DNA of 64,000 bases from Struthio camelus (Eukaryota > Chordata > Aves > Struthioniformes > Struthionidae). The position numbers and the translations under genes are program-made. The stretch is from the NCBI RefSeq assembly GCF_040807025.1, contig NC_090952.1, positions 3,364,001 to 3,428,000 on the forward strand, read 5' to 3'. The stretch's first letter is position 1. Each line of letters begins with the position of its first letter. Positions 13,076 to 26,044 of this stretch are shown here, piece by piece. The notes beneath the pieces were generated by a model. It saw only the letters and a list, made by a program, of their open reading frames with translations, was not told the DNA's origin and did not search any database.

Positions 13076-15462
13076 CTGGGGAAAAAAAAAAAAACCCAAA
13101 AGCAGCAATGTGCTGATGTTAAGCCTGCCACAGTATGCAGCCCATCATCCTACTGATCCCAAGCCCTTTCCGTAAGCAAGCACTGCAGGATCAGGCCTAT
13201 GCCTCTCTGCTGTCTCTCTGGGAGTCTGGCAGGCAGCTCTTTTCCCTCATAATCTCTGGCTGCTGGAGGGGCAGCTGGAATAAACAGCATTATCTAAAGC
13301 AGCCTGAACTTCCCCGCTACAAGAAGGGAAGAATATTGCCTGCCAGAGGTGGTTCTTTGAACATGACACCTCCTCCATCTTGTGAGGGTCTGCTCCGAGG
13401 GCTGGGGGTTCGCCATGGTTGCTGATGAAGGACAGATGATGCTGTATTGTTGCTAATAACAGGAAACTAAGGACTGTCACACCCTGGGTCTGGCCAATGA
13501 CCTGCCTAACCCAACATCCTGCTGGTCAGGCTGAGCGCGCCAAGGAAGAACTGCATTATGCTACAGTCTTCCTGCTGCACTGGTGAGCAGGAGGGGAGTT
13601 TAGAGCCCACACAGGGAGCGCCCACGGCTTTGCCAGAAAAGGAACACTAGATATAGCCATGAAGGACAGAGTGACAGTATTTTCTGGCACTCCTACTCCA
13701 TCCTTGCTCCTGGAAAGTACCCAATGGAGACTCAGGGCCAAGCTGAGACCAGTGAAAGATGACAGAATATCTCCAAGGGTCTGGGACCAAGTCAAATAGT
13801 GATACAGCCTTGGGCCAGATGCCATGTATTTATATATTTTCCAAAGCCAAGCCAATTGACTCCTAGACTTCTCCTGATACCACCAAACAGCACTTATATA
13901 AACCTGGCGCAGCAGACGAACTGATGATCCATCCTGGCCAAGCCATGCTCTGTGCAAGTATCTGTTTGGGAGACCACAGGGAGCAGGGGTTTCCCTGCTA
14001 CACCCCTAACTACCTGGCAGGGTTGGCCTGGAGCTCTGCCCTGTATAACGTTACTGCAGCCCTGAGACTGCTTTTAAGTAGAGCTAGCTGCCTGTACTCC
14101 CCATGGACTGGTCCAGTAGCCAAGAAGTAACAGTAGCCTAGCACTGTGCTTATCTCCAGCCACACTGTTTCATAGGAGCAGCATAAAAGGATCCTAATGC
14201 AGGATGCAGAGGAATGAAAGAGCAAAGATAAAACTCCCATTCTGTGGGCACTCTTGGGTGGGAAGAGCCAACTTTGCAGTTCATGACCACGTGGCTACTC
14301 CCAGCTCTTAGGAGGGGGATGTTTAGAGAGAATCCCTTTTGAACAAGAAGCAAGTCAGTCATTGGGCTCACCCCCAGTGACAAGGGGCTCAGCTCTTTGC
14401 CTGCTTTGACACACAAGCCTCTGCAAAGGGAGAGAGTGCAAAGATCGGAAGGAGGATCAGTGAGGTCCACTCAGCTTCCAGCTTCCCAGACCTGCTCCCT
14501 CTGTGGCTTTTAGTCCCAGGTCCCTTTCTTCAGCGATGCACACACGCTGCTGTTTCTCTTTGCCCTAGGGAGGCTATGCAGTTACAGAAGCCCAAGCAGG
14601 AGCCTGCCTATGCCTTGAGCACTTTTGGCAAGAGCTGGCAGGCAAGCGTTACTTACCACCCTTTGTCATGGGTGGCAGTGCCAGAAACTGAAGGACTGCA
14701 GCTGGATTTCCCACAGCTGGGTGGGAGTTTGTGGGGTGGCACAAAGGAAGCCCTAAGTGACTAGCCGTTTCATGCACAGAGCATATCTGCTTGCAGACTG
14801 CAATCCTTCCCCAGATCAAACGTAGAGGGAGTGGGACACCAGTGAAGGAAGACTATTTTTATATGGCCCCGACTCAGAGCAGAACCCGGCTCAACATAAG
14901 GAAACCACCGTCGTGGCTTGAGCCAAAGCTCCTCCAGGAGCTGGAGAGACTACCCTAGCCATCTTCCAGGGCTGAGAGCTGGGCACTGCTGTTCCCTGCT
15001 ACGTACACCAGCTTACGTGCACCAGCCCATACCTTGCCCACACCCTGCCCCATCCCAGCGGGCTCTGGAGCTTCCTGGGACAGAGTGGAGATCGAGGATG
15101 GTCTGCTTTCCAGCCCGGAGGATCCCAGCCGTGCCCTGAGGTCCGGAGCTGTAGATCCACAGCTTTTACCGGCTGCGCCCAGAGGCGGCGGGTGTCCTGC
15201 TGCCCGCTGCCGGGGAGAGGGGACCCCGAGCCACGTGTGGGTGGCAGGGCCGCCGCCAAGGGACAAAGCCCTCCCGCCGGCTGGTGTCAACCAGCAGCGG
15301 GGGAGTGCTGGGGTGGGGTGGGGGGAGAGCAGGGACCACCGCCGCCCGCCCCGAGGGGACCGGCCCCGGCCCCGACGGCCGCCGCCGCGCTCCGAAGCGC
15401 CGGGCGAGCGGCGCAGAGTCCCGCTCCGCTCCGACCTCTCCCGGCAAGCGGCGCCCCGTTAC
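13076..15462 (-). other. Probable intron in the 5' UTR of the KCTD12-type gene
   Basis: Between the acceptor at 13076 and a candidate donor (GTAACG) at 15462-15457 lie about 2.4 kb with no recognisable coding sequence. Long open frames at 13556-13957 and 14150-14470 have no domain content. The right-hand 400 bases pass into the CpG island. The donor is inferred from position and consensus only. Confidence 0.4.
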
Positions 15463-15463
15463 C

Positions 15464-15491
15464 TCCGCTCCGCTCCGCTCCGCTCCGCTCC
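15464..15491. repeat. TCCGC pentamer microsatellite
   Basis: About five and a half tandem TCCGC units inside the CpG island and inside the predicted first exon. Confidence 0.9.
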
Positions 15492-15510
15492 CCCGGGGCT
15501 GGGCAGCCCG

Positions 15511-15595
15511 GCCGTGCCGTGCCGCGCCGTGCCGTGCCGCGCCGCGCCGTGCCGTGCCGCGCCGTGCCGCGCCGCGCCGTGCCGCTCCGCTCCGC
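15511..15595. repeat. GCCGT/GCCGC pentamer array
   Basis: Fifteen tandem pentamers (15511-15585), each either GCCGT or GCCGC in irregular order, are followed by two TCCGC units. It is the longest strictly periodic array in the window and coincides with the predicted transcription start of the KCTD12-type gene. Confidence 0.95.
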
Positions 15596-16316
15596 TCTGC
15601 CCGCCCGGCGCTGGCCGCACCGTTTTATGGCCGGGAAGGCGGTGAGAGCCTTCCCCCGCCGGCCCTAGCCCGCCTCGCCTCCGCCTTCCCTTCCTCCCCG
15701 CCTCCCTCCCTCCTGCCCGCCGTGTCCCGTCCCCCCCCCCCCACCCCCGAGAGCTCCGTGCTGGGGCCAGGCGAGGCCAGGGGATTCCGGCGGGGCCCCC
15801 CTCCCCTCCCCTCCCCCGGCAAAGCAGGATTTGACTGTAATGCCATTAGCGAGCAGGGCGAAAGCATCGCTGCACCTCGTCCTGCCACGCAGGGCCCAGC
15901 AGGGAAAGGGGGACGGGGCGGCTGGGAGGCTGCCCTCCTTACCACCACCCCCCAGCCCAAGACCCGGCATGGGAAGGGGAAGGAAGTGTTCGGTTGAGGG
16001 AGGTGGCAATTTTTCCCATTACTATTGTCACGATGCATTAAGTGCTTTGCACGCTCGCAGTGAGGTGGATGTGGGAATAGGTGCTGGCCCACTGTCACCT
16101 GACTGCAGACTGTAGCGGGTATTTGGCAGGAGAAGCGTGGCCAGCCGGCATGCCCCAGTCCAGCTGAACTCGCTCAGCAGCGCTGCAACTGCGCAGTGCC
16201 TGGTGCTGAGCCTCACTGGCATTTCAGTTGTTCCGGCCAGCCAGCTATAGCGCTCGGCACGAATGGCAGCCGTGCATGGCACAGGCACCCGAGGGCTTCA
16301 GGGTGCTCAGGGGACA

Positions 16317-16385
16317 AAATGCCTGTTGTACAGCTGAAGAAATCGAGCCACGTAGCCCAGCATCACAAATGCGCCTGACCTCCCA
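16317..16385 (-). repeat. Weak MIR-like fragment
   Basis: 'ctgttgtacagctgaagaa' followed by 'cgtagcccagcatcac' loosely follows the inverted MIR core. It is highly diverged and could be chance. Confidence 0.25.
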
Positions 16386-17133
16386 CCCTGCTGGAATGGG
16401 AGCACAGTAGCAGTGTAAGGCCCAGAGTGAGAGATGGAAACGGTCCCCCAAAGCAGCTCACTGCCAGGGCATCCTCCTTCTCCACAGCCTGGCCTGGCAG
16501 TAGCCATCCTCCCACTGCCTGAGCTCATGCCCCAAATCCCATGTCTCCATCGCCGTGGGGAGAGGCATCTCCACGGTGCTCAGAGAGGTGATTGCAGCGC
16601 TAAGGAGCATGTGTCAGCTCCCATTTACCCAGCTCAGGTACCTGCGGCTGTACTTACTCAGGGCGGGGTACACAAACCTGTCCAGGACTGCAGATTCTTG
16701 TCCAACGGGCTGCATCTCACTGGAGTCCTTTCTGCTGCGTCTTCACTGACATTCAGCACCCTAGCTGGCTGTGTCAGGGCCAGCTCAGGCACACTCTGAG
16801 TTCCAGAAGTGCAGGCACTGAAGTGTCTGTGTGGCAATGCATGGCCACAGCTAGCCGAGGCTGGACAGAGACAGAGGCAGAAGTAGAGAAGGAAACAAGG
16901 TCACTTTTCTGCTCTGAAGGACTTGCTTTGGGACTGTTGAGAACTTCTATTTTCCTTATTTGGTCCATGTAGCTGTTACTGGATGATTTTGTTTTCTTGA
17001 GCTGTAGGGGCTTGAGTCCAGATACAAATTACACCTGGTGGGATCTTAAAGAGTTTGGCCTACTGTGATAGCCTATTTTTTAGTGCTGGTAAAGCCAGGC
17101 ATGAAAAGGCATTGCAAAGAAAGACTCCATCTC

Positions 17134-17153
17134 GTTTGTTTGTTTGTTTGTTT
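17134..17153. repeat. GTTT microsatellite
   Basis: Five tandem GTTT units. Confidence 0.85.
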
Positions 17154-19450
17154 AGAAAGTCTAGTTTTTGGTAAAGACAGGAAAGAATAATAATTTCTAG
17201 CAGCATCACCAATTTTCTTTCCTAAAAGTCCTGTGAAGGCAACCCAAAATCTAACCATCTGGGACAGATCAGCTGCCCAGAGCTTATCTATGAGTTTTTT
17301 TTGTTTATGTGTACCTGCCAAAGTTTGTAAGAGCAGAATATCTATTTTCCACTTCATCTAAAGATCAGATCCTTCACTGAGTTTGGGAATTCAGCTGCAA
17401 GGATTTTTTTTTCTTTTTCCGTTTGGCTTTGTTGTTGCTGTTTTCTTGTATCCCAGCACCATCATTACACAGATGTGCAATCAGGTCACCAAAAGCACAG
17501 TTAGAACCAGGATGCCTCTGTGTGTATATCCAAATAAACAAGCTGGGATGCTGTTCCCCGGGTCAATCAGTATTTTGAAAAAAACCAGATCAGTACACCG
17601 TATGAACAGTATTGATCTTGCTATAGCAAGTCAAAGGCTGCTTCCTGCTACTTGAAGAATGTCCTGGTGTGGAAGAGCAAACACAGCATTGCTATGCAAA
17701 GAGCACCCAGTGAAGAGGACAGCATTCGCATGACAATGAGCTCATGGACTGGCTTTGCATATATCCTGTCAGTGCTGCTTGCTCACTTTCTACAAATTGC
17801 AGAGATATCGGTCAGCAGCTCTATTTGCAGGTAAGCAGGTGAGAGCAGTCTGAGAAAAATCACGCATTCGTGGAAGTTTCTTGAATTCAGCAGCTACCGC
17901 TGAATTCAGGACTGGTCATTATCAGCTGTGTCAGTGAGGGTTTCAAAGGATAATTTTTCACACGTTAATTCTTCAAGCAGGAAGGTTTAGATTTGTGCCA
18001 AAACTTTCCCGTGTATATATTTTGTGTAACATATTTATAGATGCGGAAAGGTTAAAAATGGGATAAAGTGTTTTGAGATTATAGAAATGAACAGCAAAAA
18101 AAATGTCCCAATCTGAAAAAAAAAGGTGGGAGGAGGGAAAATGGGGAATATTTTAGGCTGGTAACTCCTTTTTAACCTCAAAGTTGTGTTCTACCTGGGA
18201 ATGCTAAAACTTTAAAGAAAAATATATTGACGACTTGGAGAGCTGAATTCCTCCCCACCAGACTGCTGTGTAGTTTACAGCTGGGCAACAATCACTCCAT
18301 GGGTATTCCACCTAATGAAAATGCTGGCTGGGGTAGATGGCTGGATGGAAGATTGCTTTGCTCAACAGGCAGCTGAAGCATCCTGTGTAAAAATGACTGG
18401 TGGGCAAATTGAATTACCATGAGCCTGTATATCGGGAGGGCTGGGCCAGGATGAAATCTGATATATTCCTGTCTCAGTTTTCTGGAGGTCTGATCCTGCA
18501 GGTTCATTGCATGATTCCCAGTAAAGTTTCAACTCTATGAGTCTACATCTCTCTATCTGCAGAAGATACTATCACCTCAACCAAATTCAAAATTAATGGC
18601 TCAGCACTTCAGACCATCCTCTTGGCCACCCTGACCCATTAGGGACTTGCAGGGAAGCAAAGGAGACAGAAGAGCTCTCTGTACCAATGTCTGTGCTTCT
18701 CCCTGACCAGAATCCTGGTGGCAGTCTCACACAATCTCCTCTGGTGCCAGCATGGGCAGATGTGGAAAAAGGAGTCATGTTAAAAGGGCCTTTGGATCTG
18801 TGCAAATGCAAGCGGTGAGATGCAAATAACGGGCAGGCTGTGGGGGGGGTTAATTGTACTTTGCATTAAAACTCCGTTGTGGGTTGTAACTCCATAAGAC
18901 ACCCTAGTGCTCTATAAAGAGAGGAAAAGTCTATACCCCTGCAGAAAATGGGTGACAACAAACACAGATGGCCAGCTGGCAGGTATATGGCAGCCATGGC
19001 TATCTGTGTAGGGTGCAGCAGCCAGACCAGGCTGTGGACCAGGGGGAATAGTGGGACGCGTTGCTGACTTAGCATCCCCCAAGACACTCAGACTTGGAGC
19101 GGTGTGTTTAGGCTGAAGGAGCCCTCGTGGTTTGTGTTTCACTCCTGGCATTGATGCTGCAGGGAGCAGCGCGACACAGGCAAAGGCTTTGAACCACATG
19201 AGAATGGAAAGTTGGAGGGAATAGGCCTGGCCGTGGGCATGAGGGATGTGACCACTTACGAGAGGGACGAGAGGAATTTTTCGGTGGAAAAACGTGTATG
19301 AAATTATATTTTCTGACAGTCTTTCCTGCAAATATTAGCAGACAGTCACACGGCCACAGATGATCGCTGCAGAAGCCCCTGTGTCAAGGCCATGCCTTAC
19401 TGAGGAAACAGGTAACTCAGAGATCAGGAAAGCTAATGAAGATGAATTTT

Positions 19451-19490
19451 CTCTGTGTGTATGTGTGTGTAAGTGTGTGTATGTGCACAC
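19451..19490. repeat. Imperfect GT repeat
   Basis: Alternating GT interrupted by ATGT and AAGT variants. Confidence 0.85.
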
Positions 19491-19695
19491 CTATTGTCTA
19501 ATGTAGAATGAGTATATTAGCCTTTATTTGCTGGGAATACTAAATTAAGTCTCTCTTCTGTCCAGTCCACTGTTTTCTCTAACTCTGTAAAAAGTGATCT
19601 CTTTGAGACCTTATACTGTTCTATCACACTTAGTTGAAATTGCCCCAAAATTCAAAACATATGGGGGAGGGCAGATGCAGAGGAACACCATCTCT

Positions 19696-19740
19696 TACAC
19701 ACGCACACACACACACACACACACACGCATGCGTGCATGC
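19696..19740. repeat. AC dinucleotide microsatellite with GCATGC end
   Basis: About fourteen AC units pass into an alternating purine-pyrimidine stretch 'gcatgcgtgcatgc'. Such alternating runs can adopt Z-form DNA. Confidence 0.9.
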
Positions 19741-20879
19741 ACTGTGACCATACTAATCTTGTTTCCTTAGGAAACGAGCCTAAAAATAACTTGAATTTGG
19801 TAATGCGTTTAGAAGACTACAAAAGCAAGGCTGCCCAAGGGGAATTACTCAGAGGCTCCTCACAGAAAATACTCCGCCCAGCACCCCATGGCATGGTGGC
19901 ATCCCTGCCCAGGGTGGAGCAGTGAGGCTGGAGAGACGAGGACCTTACATCGGAGTTGACAGAGTTATCCCGGAGGAGTGGGGCAGGCTGTGCACCACCC
20001 TGCTGACCGGGCTGGGGTGGGAGCCCAGGACAGGTGGAGGGAGTGCAGGGAGGATGTTGGTACTGAGGTCTGAGAGCCTTGAGAAGCCGCGGGGAAACTG
20101 TATTTTGCCTGAACTACTCAATGCAGAGTTGCAGGCATGGAGCCAATATGTCAAAATGTGTATTCGCCCCATGGTCAGGCCAGCACTGTGTCTGTGCCAA
20201 CACATCCTGAAGGAGAAAGTTCAACCCCCTGTACCTCAGCCTCCCTTTGGACTGGAGCTAAAGATGAATAATAGAAGGCACTTTCCTCTCCTGTTGGTGT
20301 TCGGATGAATTAGCCTCATTCTGCCCGCAAGAACCTGTCCGCCTTCATCTTGGTAAAAGTTCTGCCCTCTACAATTCTCATGCCAAACTCTGCTCTCACC
20401 TCGTGTGATGTAGGGGCAGAGTAACACTGCTGCCTTCAGCAGACTTTCCTGTGGGAGGGAAAAAGCAGTTTGACACTGTAGCTCTTCAATCCTCCTCATA
20501 ACTGAGGCTCAAACTGGTGCAAATATTTCAATGAGCTGAAACGGAAAATATGCAGGCCACTGCTGACATGTCTTGAAGCAACTTGAAGTATGATCTCCTG
20601 TGAAGAGGAAGATGATTATGACCCTGGAAACAATGAGGGGGTCTGGAAACTCAGAGGAAGTTGCCAAGAGGTTTTATAAACCAGCCTTTACAAGTTCTTC
20701 CAGAAATGAACAAAACAGGAATATGGGTCCCTCTCTGACTTCTGAAGCCTTTATCAACACAACAGTGGAACATAATTCATCCAGGTCCCAAGAGAAGGAA
20801 GGAATGGGCTTAATTTGTGTTTGTCTGTGTCCACTCTGTTATTTGCTGAGAATGCGGTCTGGTGATTGCAAGGAAGACC

Positions 20880-21030
20880 CTGGTAAAGCTTTCTGGCTGC
20901 TGTTTCTAGCTCATCGTGTTTTCTGTGCTTGGACACAATTCAGTTCACCTCGCTGTGCCTCAGCCTCCTCCTCATCTGCAGAATGGGAGTACTGCCTGTC
21001 TCCAGTCTCCATGATCGCCAGTAATATCCC
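20880..21030 (+). repeat. MIR SINE fragment
   Basis: The diagnostic MIR string is visible in degraded form: 'ctgtgcctcagcctcctc' then 'ctcatctgcagaatgggag'. Consensus is 'tgtgcctcagtttcctcatctgtaaaatggg'. It lies inside a 155-codon open frame, which is one reason that frame is not called a gene. Confidence 0.6.
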
Positions 21031-22525
21031 TAACCTACAACTCCAAAAGTCTTTGAAAGATGCTTAAATACATATTTTTAATGGCTGAAAGGACTATAAA
21101 CTGAAAGACCTACATTTCCACCCCCTGGCTTTTTTTCTCAGCTAAAAAAAAAAATCAGAAAAATAATCAGTTATGCACCCCGCTGTGAGAGTGATCTTCT
21201 GACACATCACATTGCAAGGATGTTGTCTCAGAGAAACAGTGTTGCTACATCTACTTGATTAGTTTCTTATCTAGGGATAACAGAGAAATGTGTGTTAAGG
21301 AAAGAATATTAGAGGAGGAATCCCATATTTAATGTACATCAGAAGTGACCAGCTCCTTGCATACAGAGGTTCGAATTCCACTATTCCACTGTTAAAATTT
21401 GTGAATTGGAGCTAACTGCAGGAATCCTTCTTCCTTAAACAAAGTGGAGCTTCTCCTAAAAATGCAGCAGAAGCGTGAAGTGAAAGGCCAGTGATAAAAC
21501 TGACCTCCATGGGGCACTGCATTATTTCTAATATGTTCAGGGCCTAATTGCTCTCTTCCTATCAGTCCATTCTTCCCCCATATACCCAGCTCTGTTCCTT
21601 TCCCTTTTCCCCATCCCTATTTCTTCTCTTTTGTTCCTCTGCGCAGTGTTTCTTTGAGCTTTCCTTTCACCATTCCCGTTCTACATGCTGATGGGCTTAG
21701 CAAAGAAATAGCGCTAACATTAAAATCCCTCCATGGGGTTTTGAAGTATCACTGAGAATGGTGGAGGGTCAAAGGAGTGCTCACCCCTAAGTCACTTCAT
21801 CCTGTGCAGCCAGGAGGAGGATTCAGCGCCTAACTGGCTCCTGGATCCCTATAAATCAGGAACAACCCCTGCCACTGTTATCACTGAGACAGAGCTTTGG
21901 CTCTCTTCCTTCACCTCTCCTCTCCTTTTTATGTCCAGGATGTCCAGGAAGCTGCATGGGTCTCGTGATAGGCGCAGCTCACATGCATGCATGAGGTTAA
22001 ATAGAAGTGATGATCCTTTCATTGCTCTGTCTGTAACACTTCTCTGCTCTCCCTATTAAGGGCTTGCTGTGTCTGACTGAGTAGCCCGGAAACTTCAGCC
22101 ACTGCCAGCTTCTATAAAAAGTGGTTAATCTGCTTCTGCTTGGTTAGGAGCTCAGGTGGCTTTGCAGCTCTGGGAACAGAAGGGGGTAAGCAGATGCATA
22201 CAGCTGACCCTAGCTGTCATGGTCACATTTGCCATGCCAGTACTAAAGGCAAGGTGAGACTTGAAGTTCACATTTCAATAATTTACTTATACGTCTTATC
22301 TTTCCCATTTTTAGCAACATCTGCCAACTTGCACTGCAGCTGTTGTGTCCTTTCTGTGACAGATAGGTTTGGACAAGGAAGGAAAAAGGCTGCGCTTAAT
22401 GGTGAGCTTTAATTGGCTTTTCATCATGAAAGCTCAGATGTCTCTGCAGCAAAGTGCAGTTAGAAATCAGTAGCAGATGGGGACCAGGCTGCAAACTCCT
22501 CGTAAAATGTGGGAGTTGCTGAGGC

Positions 22526-22758
22526 TCAAGGCTTTGGTTCGGTGTCATCACTCCAGGAAGATTTTCTAGGATTCGCGCAGGCAATGATGAAACTGGTATT
22601 ATCATCACTGACTCCAGGGATGATGGAAATACTGTACTGGAGATCCGTTTCCATCCTGTTACAATATTTCTTAACAGGAACAAGAACATGCGTATCCACT
22701 GATCTCATCTCACCATCTGGTGTCAGGAACTGGATGGCCACTTTGAAGGTGTTCATCC
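22526..22758 (-). other. Orphan exon candidate, unknown family
   Basis: On the minus strand an acceptor (CTGCTTTAG, with AG at 22760-22759) is followed two bases later by ATG and an open frame of 76 codons, stopping at 22526. The peptide begins 'MNTFKVAIQFLTPDG' and alternates hydrophobic and polar residues as beta strands do. It has two cysteines and a charged C-terminus ending 'DDTEPKP'. I do not recognise the family, and no partner exon was found nearby. The plus strand is also open over much of this interval, so chance is a real possibility. Confidence 0.2.
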
Positions 22759-25700
22759 CTAAAGCAGAGATGTCTCACGCGGTCTTTTCTTCATGACTTC
22801 TTTTATGCTGTCAAATTAAAATCATGACGTAAGAAACTAATGGCCACTGCATTTCAGGCAGGCATTTTCAGAACAAAACCCAGTGGGGAAGGATGTTTGA
22901 TCAGGTTTGGAAATATTTCACCATGTCTTTAATACTCAGAGAGGGCTACCCGAGGAAAGAGGGAATTAGGCCTGGTCATAGCTGAAGCATGTTCTGAAAA
23001 GCAGCAGAGCAGCTGTAAGCAAATGGGACGCCTTTTTCCACTAAGTGAATTCTGAAGACCAAATTCTGCCTCTAGTACAAATTGGCAACACAGCTAGTTC
23101 AACCTTTTACTGAACCACCTATCATTTGCCTTATCAGGATATCATTTGTGTGTTGGGACTAGGGTACTCTGCAAAAGCAAATATCCTGCCCACTGTGTTT
23201 CCAGGATGCAGATCATTTAGACAGTGAGCTGGAAACAATTCGGGCTATAAAACTATCCTTATATGCTTGGCTTTTCATACACAGAGGATATATTTAGGTG
23301 TTATCCAATAAGACCTAAGTTTGCATCATACAACAGAGAGATGTGGTGAGATGAAAAGGGCCTAAAGTCTAAACACAGGTAGGTGGCAACCAGAATGTAG
23401 GAGGAACCTATGCAAGCCTTGCTTTAGGCGGTCTGTTCCGTGGGCTCTGCCAATGCTGTGCCCCAGGGTGAAGATGCCATCTGGCTTGGCAGAGCAGCCA
23501 GCCTGAGGACAGTGCTGGTGCATGCAGAGTGGAGGATCTGCTTCAGCACATGCTCCTTTTAAAGCTAACTTTTCTGCAAACCTGTCTGGCAGAATTCTCA
23601 TTGCATCCCAGCTTGGGGCTGGGATTGGGTCAGGATGGGGGAGCATGGAGACAAAACAGCAAACAAGAGACGCTGGCCCCTCTACCCTCTGACACCTTTG
23701 ATCTGAAAATACCCCAGTGTTGCCCTTGAAGAGAGTGAGCTGTTGTGAATCTCTTTACCTTCAGAGAAGCCTCCTCGCCCTGCCACTCTGAGCAGTCAGC
23801 CAACACCAATAAATCCAAGGTATCTCAAAGCAAGCTCATCTCTGCCCTCTCAGTTTCACATATCCTCCTGCAAATGGGAGAGCCCATGAGAAAAAATTCT
23901 ATATGTTAAACATGGTATGTGGGCACCCTGCAAATCACAAGAGGACAAGAGGAACAGACAGGCTTATGTTAGCTGTATCATTGTGAAGACACGGTTGTGA
24001 TCACAAAGCTTCAGTCCACGCTCTGGTCAAGGTCGTGATCAATGTGAAGCTGGATTTTGACTATTCTTCCTCTTTTGATGCGAGGCTTAACTGTTTTTTT
24101 TTTTTTTTCCATGTCCTTACCATGGCTGCTTCATATTGAATAAAGATATCTGCAGATACTTGATTATGAAGAGGAACAAAGTTTGTGACAGACATAGCAC
24201 TGTGGGACCAGATTCTCAGCAGGTATATATCAGTCTTCCACTGATATTTTTCTTTCTAGCCCTGCTGAAGGCAGTAGGGCACACTGGTTTTTGCTCCATT
24301 TCTCAGGGGCGACAGCAGGTTTCAGAACCAAGAGGATTTCTGAACAAATCTCATCTGACTTTTGAACCTTGGTCTGTGGCTTATGTCCTACCAGAAAGCA
24401 AGAGCCTGCAGGCACGAAACAATGTCAGACCTGCAGAGGGTGCAAAGGGGCAAAAAGGTAGTTGCTAAACTTTCTCAGGTCAGGGCAAAATGACCTGTAG
24501 GTATCAAGTAAAACCCTTGGTTGATCTTTCCTCTTTTCCATCTATTCTAGCTGCAGAGGGAGGATGAACCAGCCAAGCTTTGTGGATTTTCAAAATACCA
24601 GAAAGCTTGCTTTTCAACCTTAGGTGCAAATGAAATGGTTCAAACGGTCCTGACTCAAGGAAAGTGAGGACCAAACTGTTTCTGAGATGTGTATGAGACT
24701 ACCTGAAAGTGAATGCAAATGCTGCCCTGAATGATGAAATAGCATTTTACATGCACTCAACATTTCAAAGCATGTTTATCTGATGCCAATTGATTGTAAG
24801 CGAAGGGAAATGATTACACTCTCTCAAGGAGTTGCTTTTAAGTAGAAAATCTGTCTCTGGCTGATTCCTCTACGGCTTCTTCAAAGTTTAGCCTGGCCTT
24901 CAGATGTCTGATCCTAACCTGTTTAACTCCCCCCATCTCTTGTCAGGATGCTTTGAAAGTGGGGCAAAGGAACCATTTTCTTGGTGGGCTGCCTCAAAAT
25001 TTCACTGCCTCCTATTTTCTTCTAGCCCAGGGGTAGTATTGGATTGCAGCACCCACAGAGAGTGTGGAGCTGGACAAATCTTCCTGGCCACTATGGACAC
25101 TAAGACCCTATGGCTTTTACTCTATGGCAGGCATAAACTTGGGCTTGTCTTTGGGCTTGTCCTGTCTGGAGGGACCCCAGCAGCTCATCCGAACTCCCCT
25201 AGGCAGGCTGAAAGGATGCAGGCTCACTTCACTCCTCCTGGTGATACCTGGCACTGCTTTTTGCTCTGGTCTCACAGTGTAGGATGTTCTGCCGAGTCTC
25301 CTTGTCCTACACCAAATTACCAGCCCAAAGGGTGCTGGCAAATAGGCAGGTGGATTTCCCAGGTGTGGACTGCCTTGCATCTGAGATTAGACATCAGCAA
25401 TGCCAATGGTAACCAATGGTACTTGCTATGGACAACTCCTAAAGCGGTAATCGTGGAGGTGAGCCAGTAAATAACCTATGGGCTGACATGCCTTAAGTAG
25501 AAATGAAACCATTTCATCCCCAGAGCAGTAGTGATGCAGAGAAAGTCCTAATCATTTTTTACAAAGTAATTTCTCTTTTCTATCCAAGAACAGTAAACCT
25601 ATAAAAGATATCTATTTTCCAGACAGTCAGGACAGACTACATTCACATAGGGCCATGCTTCCCATTGCTCAGCAACAACAAATGGAGCCAGATTTTCAAA

Positions 25701-26044
25701 AGAACTTGGCTTCTACTTAAGTACAAAAATAGGTGCCTCGTTACCCAAAGCATCAATAAATGATCATTTCCTATAATGGTGCAGCCAGCCAGTTGAAGAG
25801 CTCTACACTTAATGAGAACCCAGATCCCAGTATGCTGGGTCTTTTACACTCTGGTTATTTGCAGGTGATAATACTTGTTCCTTCTGATTTAAAAAATCTG
25901 CTATCTAAATCTCAACACGCACCGGCTATGTATTCGCAGGTATAGTGGAAGCTGCGCTCTGGCATAGGCAGCTTCACTTCAGTGTGGTGAGTCTTAGCTC
26001 TTTGTGGTGAAAGTCTCACCACGCTTCACCAAGGACATCAGAAG

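Larger units (their letters stand above)
15463..15597 (-). other. Candidate non-coding exon 1 of the KCTD12-type gene
   Basis: The right limit is set about 28 bases downstream of the TATA-like CATAAAA (15629-15623). The left limit is the donor GAG|GTAACG, with the intron starting at 15462. The exon would consist almost entirely of two pentamer arrays and has no ATG on the minus strand. This is a model built from signals, not from homology. Confidence 0.35.
15060..15960. promoter_or_regulatory. CpG island, probable promoter of the KCTD12-type gene
   Basis: Base composition jumps from about half GC to strongly GC-rich, with dense CG dinucleotides through about 900 bases. It is the only such island in the window. 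It lies upstream of the KCTD12-type coding exon on the minus strand. A minus-strand CATAAAA at 15629-15623 could act as a TATA-like element and place initiation near 15595-15600. Since CpG islands are often bidirectional, a plus-strand transcript into the gene desert is also possible, though no plus-strand exon is recognisable. Confidence 0.65.

Noticed and set aside
15034-15997. Long open frames (158-237 codons) through the CpG island
   Set aside because: GC-rich DNA lacks stop codons. The peptides are only Pro/Arg/Ala repeats read from the pentamer arrays.
20600-21067. 155-codon plus-strand open frame
   Set aside because: Its second half is a MIR SINE fragment, so it is not a protein-coding gene.
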